From: Campylobacterales bacterium
Lineage (GTDB): Bacteria > Campylobacterota > Campylobacteria > Campylobacterales > SZUA-545
Direction: 5' to 3'
DNA: 8,755 nucleotides
Assembly (NCBI GenBank): GCA_025800305.1
Contig: JAOXRY010000416.1
Span: 1 to 8,755 of the forward strand
The notes below the pieces were generated by a model. It was given only the letters and a program-made list of their open reading frames with translations. It had not been told where the DNA came from and did no database searches. Shown here piece by piece: positions 6,079 to 8,755 of this stretch (the stretch's first letter is position 1; each line of letters starts with the position of its first letter). The translations under genes and the position numbers were made by a program.

Positions 6079-6100
6079 TGAATCTTCCTTATTTTAATGG

Positions 6101-6114
6101 TTCACCTATGTGAA
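6101..6114. promoter_or_regulatory. perfect TTCAC-N4-GTGAA inverted repeat in the divergent promoter region
   Basis: TTCAC (6101-6105), four bases CTAT, GTGAA (6110-6114): a 14-base dyad between the divergently read 69-aa gene and rplY. Size and spacing resemble half-sites of helix-turn-helix regulators such as the Crp/Fnr family (5-N4-5), but the half-site is not the classic FNR TTGAT. It could be an operator; chance is also possible for a 10-base match. Confidence 0.35.
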
Positions 6115-6152
6115 ATAATCGGCTATTTAATGATATTTTAAAGAAAATCTAC

Positions 6153-6158
6153 TATAAT
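6153..6158 (+). promoter_or_regulatory. -10 box of the rplY promoter
   Basis: A consensus TATAAT 34 bases before the rplY ATG, in an AT-rich stretch. No good -35 box is seen about 17 bases upstream (ATGATA at 6130-6135 is poor), which is usual for sigma-70 promoters in Campylobacterota, where the -35 element is often replaced by AT periodicity. The predicted leader is roughly 25-30 bases and includes AAGGA before the start. Confidence 0.6.
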
Positions 6159-6192
6159 CCCACTCTTCAAAATATATAAAAAGGAAACTAAA

Positions 6193-6729
6193 ATGTTAGA
6201 AGGCATTATTAGAGAGAGTACGGAAAAGCCATACACTAAGGCTTTAAAGAAGGATGGTTATCTAATCGCTAATGTTTACGGTGCTGGTTTTGAGAACCTA
6301 AATGTTGCATTTAAGAAAAACGAATTTATTAAATACGCAAGAAGAAAAGAGACTTTAGCGTTTGATATTAAATGTGGCGATAAAAAAGCAAAAGTTATTA
6401 TCCAAGAGTATCAAAAGCACCCAGTAACTTCAGATCTAACTCACGTTGATTTAAGAGCAGTAGAAGCTGATAAGGTTGGTAAATTTCTAGTTCCAGTAAG
6501 AGCAGAGGGAACACCAGTTGGTCTTAAAAATAAAGGTGTATTAGTTTATATGCATAGAAGAATCCCTGTTAAGTGTAAACCAGCAGATCTTCCAAATGAG
6601 TTTGTTGTTAATGTTGACAACTTAGATACTGGTGATTCTATCATTGCAAGAAATATAGAAACTCCTGCTAATGTAACTGTTACACTTAACCCAAGTGTTG
6701 CTGTTGTTGGTGTAATTAAAGCTAAATAA
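6193..6729 (+). CDS. rplY: 50S ribosomal protein bL25 (Ctc form)
   Basis: A 178-residue two-domain bL25. The N-terminal domain (about 1-92) binds 5S rRNA: a short starting segment, ANVYGAGFENLNVAF (26-40), the HPVTSDLTHVDL segment (76-87) typical of the family. The C-terminal beta domain (about 95-178) is the TL5/Ctc extension, ending PSVAVVGVIKAK. The length agrees with the long form found in Campylobacterota, not with the 94-residue E. coli protein. ATG is preceded by AAGGA at seven bases and a TATAAT promoter. It heads the rightward group and is followed by pth, another translation gene, after a structured spacer. Confidence 0.96.
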   Translation: MLEGIIRESTEKPYTKALKKDGYLIANVYGAGFENLNVAFKKNEFIKYARRKETLAFDIKCGDKKAKVIIQEYQKHPVTSDLTHVDLRAVEADKVGKFLVPVRAEGTPVGLKNKGVLVYMHRRIPVKCKPADLPNEFVVNVDNLDTGDSIIARNIETPANVTVTLNPSVAVVGVIKAK

Positions 6730-6767
6730 TTTAACTAACAAATGATAGCTTTTATCCTCACTACGTT

Positions 6768-6779
6768 GCGGAATTCCGC
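6768..6779. repeat. 12-bp perfect palindrome between rplY and pth
   Basis: GCGGAATTCCGC, a perfect palindrome, flanked by imperfectly complementary TACG and CGCTA, so that a larger cruciform is possible. It lies 38 bases after the rplY stop and is much richer in G and C than its surroundings. No U-tract follows, so it is not a standard terminator. Confidence 0.55.
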
Positions 6780-6798
6780 TTCGCTACATGGGGGTTGT

Positions 6799-6816
6799 AG
6801 GGACATTCTTGTCCCT
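6799..6816. repeat. 7-bp hairpin AGGGACA/TGTCCCT between rplY and pth
   Basis: AGGGACA (6799-6805), a TTCT loop and TGTCCCT (6810-6816) form a perfect seven-pair stem; GT before and TAC after a two-base bulge could extend it. It looks like part of a dispersed intergenic repeat or an RNA structure. No poly-U run follows on the plus strand. Confidence 0.55.
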
Positions 6817-6818
6817 GC

Positions 6819-6849
6819 TACTCATGTTAAGCTTTGCTTATCATGAGTA
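6819..6849 (+). promoter_or_regulatory. 13-bp hairpin enclosing the pth start codon
   Basis: TACTCATG (6819-6826) is the exact complement of CATGAGTA (6842-6849); inside it TAAGC (6828-6832) pairs with GCTTA (6836-6840) around a TTT loop, with a single T-T mismatch. The right arm contains the pth ATG (6843-6845). In the mRNA the start codon would be inside a stem, and no Shine-Dalgarno sequence is visible upstream. This suggests translational control, or else that an inserted repeat has reshaped the start of pth. Confidence 0.55.
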
Positions 6850-7394
6850 CGTTAATAGTTGGACTGGGGAATCCCGGTCCTAAATATCATAATAACCGTC
6901 ACAATATAGGCTTTCTAATTGTTGATGAACTAATCGAAAAATTAAATCCTCAAAAAGTATCCAATAAAAAATTCCAAGGTGAACTTTATAAATCTAAAGA
7001 TCTACTTCTTTTAAAACCAGATACATTTATGAATCTTTCTGGTGTTAGTGTTCAAGCTGTTTGTAACTTCTATGAAGTAGAAAAAGTTATCTGTATTCAT
7101 GATGATTTAGAGTTAAAACTAGGAACTCTTCGTTTTAAAAAAGGTGGAGGTAGTGGTGGACACAATGGTCTTAAATCTATGGATGAAAAAATTGAAAAAG
7201 ATTACTACCGTATAAGAGTAGGAATCGGAAAACCAGAACATAAAAGCCAAGTATCTTCCTATGTTTTAAGTGATTTTTCAAAAGAAGAATTTGAAATTTT
7301 AAAAGATATTATAGGTAGATCTGTAAGTGCTTGTGAAGATTTTATAATTAAAGAACTTCCATATATTCAACAAACTTACACAAAAAATCAATAA
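6843..7394 (+). CDS. pth: peptidyl-tRNA hydrolase
   Basis: A 183-residue cytoplasmic enzyme that frees tRNA from prematurely released peptidyl-tRNA. Family landmarks are all present: STLIVGLGNPGPKY at the N-terminus with N10, catalytic H20 in RHNIGF, KPDTFMNLSG with N64, HDDLEL with D87 and GGSGGHNGL with N108, and RIRVGIGKP (123-131). These positions correspond to the known N10, H20, N68, D93 and N114 of the E. coli enzyme. Length is normal. The ATG at 6843 puts the conserved start MSTLIVGLGNPG in register; a TTG at 6834 would add three residues. The start lies in a hairpin and lacks a Shine-Dalgarno sequence. The histidine kinase begins 17 bases downstream. Confidence 0.96.
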   Translation: MSTLIVGLGNPGPKYHNNRHNIGFLIVDELIEKLNPQKVSNKKFQGELYKSKDLLLLKPDTFMNLSGVSVQAVCNFYEVEKVICIHDDLELKLGTLRFKKGGGSGGHNGLKSMDEKIEKDYYRIRVGIGKPEHKSQVSSYVLSDFSKEEFEILKDIIGRSVSACEDFIIKELPYIQQTYTKNQ

Positions 7395-7411
7395 TATAAT
7401 ATAATCAGGCT

Positions 7412-8656
7412 ATGGTAACAAGAATTCTTCTATATAGCTCTTTTTTACTCTATTTTATACTCTTAGGTTTTTACTACCATGGAACACGAGAACACGCAGT
7501 TTTTCAAGGAGTAAGTGGCAGTAAAGATATAGTTTTGCTATATGAATCAATAAGTAAATGTCAAGCTAAAGAGGTAGAAAAACTTAATAATACCTATAAT
7601 CTTTTAAGATCTGAAAATGATTTAAAACCTATAAATGTAAAGCTCTTATCAGATTCTTCACTAACGGAAGTCTACCCAGGAGATTATAGAGTAGTTGAAA
7701 AAAAAGATGATTCTCACGTTTTAAACTATATTCATATAACCAATAAAGAAGTAAAAATAGTTATAGAATATCCTCTTGATAGATTTTTTCATGAAGGACG
7801 GACTCTTTTTGTATTTTTAGCGATTGGGACACTTATTACCTTGGTTATTATCTATCTTATTGTTCTTAGATATTCAAGATTAACTCAAAAGAAAGAAAAA
7901 ACACTAAAAAAAGCCAACAAAAAAATGGCAAAACAGCTTGTAGAAATTGATAGAAAAGATAAGATGCTTATCAAGCAATCAAAATTAGCTGCAGTGGGTG
8001 AAATGATTGCTGTAATTGCCCATCAGTGGAAGCAACCATTGAACTCGTTAAACCTTATGGTTTCAGATCTAGAAGATGCCTATGAGTATAAAGAGATTGA
8101 TAAAGATTATATAAGAAATCTCCAAGGGAAAGCATTTAAAAAAATTAATTTCATGTCAAGAACAATTAATGATTTTAAAGATTTTTTCAAACCTAATAAA
8201 AACAAGCATATTTTTAACGTTTTTAAATCTATAGAAAGTGTTTTAGAGATTTTAAGTGCCACATTAGAAAAATCAAAGGTTAATGTTTCTGTAGTTGGAG
8301 ATACAAATATAGAAATCATTACTGTCAAGGGAGAATTTGAACAAGTTGTTTTAAATATTATTAACAATGGCAAAGATGCTTTAGTCGAAAATAATGTAAA
8401 AGATAGAAAAATAGATATTGAAATAAAAGAAGAAAATAGACGACTTTACCTAATCATCAAAGATAACGGAGGTGGTATACCAAAGGAGTATATTAGAAAA
8501 ATATTTGATTCATATTTTAGTACCAAAGGGGAAGAAGGAACAGGAATAGGTCTTTATATGTCAAAAATGATTGTTCATGATAGTTTAGGTGGAGATCTAA
8601 GTGTTAAAAATGATCAAGACGGTGCAGTTTTTACAATTGAGTTACCAATAAGATAG
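7412..8656 (+). CDS. membrane sensor histidine kinase (HQWKQPLN type)
   Basis: A 414-residue sensor kinase. Membrane helices at about residues 4-21 and 131-152 flank a periplasmic sensor region (about 22-130) of no family I recognise; it is followed by a charged, probably coiled-coil segment (about 155-190). The H-box MIAVIAHQWKQPLN has phospho-accepting H204 and is of the kind common in Campylobacterota. The ATPase domain shows the N box LNIINNGKDAL (314-324), G1 DNGGGIP (351-357), F box IFDSYFSTK (364-372) and G2 GTGIGL (376-381), so it should be active. No response regulator gene lies within the window. It sits 17 bases after pth and two bases before the next gene, suggesting co-transcription. 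The signal is unknown. Confidence 0.93.
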   Translation: MVTRILLYSSFLLYFILLGFYYHGTREHAVFQGVSGSKDIVLLYESISKCQAKEVEKLNNTYNLLRSENDLKPINVKLLSDSSLTEVYPGDYRVVEKKDDSHVLNYIHITNKEVKIVIEYPLDRFFHEGRTLFVFLAIGTLITLVIIYLIVLRYSRLTQKKEKTLKKANKKMAKQLVEIDRKDKMLIKQSKLAAVGEMIAVIAHQWKQPLNSLNLMVSDLEDAYEYKEIDKDYIRNLQGKAFKKINFMSRTINDFKDFFKPNKNKHIFNVFKSIESVLEILSATLEKSKVNVSVVGDTNIEIITVKGEFEQVVLNIINNGKDALVENNVKDRKIDIEIKEENRRLYLIIKDNGGGIPKEYIRKIFDSYFSTKGEEGTGIGLYMSKMIVHDSLGGDLSVKNDQDGAVFTIELPIR

Positions 8657-8658
8657 TT

Positions 8659-8755
8659 ATGGTTACAACATTTCTTTCTCAAATTTATATTAGATACTTA
8701 ATTGTTATTCTTCTCTCTTTTGAAATGCTTTTTATGGGAATGGACTATATGGGGG
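8659..8755 (+). CDS. start of an LptF/LptG-family permease (partial)
   Basis: An ATG two bases after the kinase stop opens a frame to the window edge encoding 32 residues: a short N-terminus with QIYIRYL, then a hydrophobic helix (about 12-27) and GMDYMG. A first helix after an aromatic/basic YIRYL-type motif is typical of YjgP/YjgQ (LptF/LptG) LPS-export permeases. From memory, an integral membrane permease of that family follows rplY-pth in Campylobacter (Cj0313). Only a fragment is visible, so the family is inferred from this short segment plus context. If right, the window has LPS transport genes on both arms. Confidence 0.6.
   Translation, partial: MVTTFLSQIYIRYLIVILLSFEMLFMGMDYMG

Noticed and set aside
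6799..6849. Rho-independent terminator after rplY
   Set aside because: The stems are good but no U-tract follows them on the plus strand, and one stem includes the pth start.
8107..8373. Minus-strand open frame of 88 residues inside the histidine kinase gene
   Set aside because: Antisense to the dimerisation and ATPase region of the kinase; no independent support.
1..8755. CRISPR array, tRNA/rRNA gene, insertion sequence, toxin-antitoxin or phage genes
   Set aside because: No regularly spaced repeats, no tRNA-like cloverleaf, no transposase or phage motifs seen on either strand; the region is largely conserved core genes.

Overview
The window looks like chromosomal core sequence from a low-GC Campylobacterota (Epsilonproteobacteria), probably closer to Sulfurimonas-type genomes than to Campylobacter. 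The evidence is the gene content and order. A leftward cell-envelope operon carries a membrane lytic transglycosylase, rlpA, hisB, kdsC, lptC, lptA, engB, an argA-like acetyltransferase, a small membrane protein and then the start of mrdA. It diverges from a rightward rplY-pth-lptG group. From memory, similar strings occur in Campylobacter jejuni (without hisB in the first and without the kinase in the second). The genus assignment is inference.

Left part, minus strand, bases 1-6078. Reading in the direction of transcription there is a 69-aa unknown protein, an MltD-type transglycosylase with two LysM domains, an RlpA lipoprotein with a SPOR domain, HisB, KdsC, LptC, LptA, EngB, a GNAT acetyltransferase of the short N-acetylglutamate synthase type, a 149-aa multi-membrane protein and the first ten codons of a probable PBP2. 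Most junctions are overlaps or gaps of a few bases (three four-base stop/start overlaps, and overlaps of 10, 34 and 47 bases), so this reads as one translationally coupled operon. Its theme is peptidoglycan remodelling plus Kdo/LPS synthesis and transport, with two amino-acid biosynthesis genes and a ribosome-assembly GTPase embedded in it. Several starts are GTG or TTG. The hisB and acetyltransferase starts are fixed by strong Shine-Dalgarno sequences, so naive start calls there would be wrong.

Centre, 6079-6192. This divergent intergenic region holds a clear -10 box for rplY and a perfect TTCAC-N4-GTGAA inverted repeat.

Right part, plus strand, 6193-8755. It holds rplY (bL25/Ctc), a 113-base palindrome-rich spacer, pth (peptidyl-tRNA hydrolase) whose start codon lies inside a long hairpin, an orphan membrane histidine kinase and the first 32 codons of an LptF/LptG-type permease.

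I do not see a mobile element, CRISPR array, RNA gene or defence system. The points most worth a second look are the unannotated small membrane protein in the position expected of MreD, the two structured spacers (before hisB and before pth) that share sequence words, and the histidine kinase inserted between pth and the lptG-like gene.
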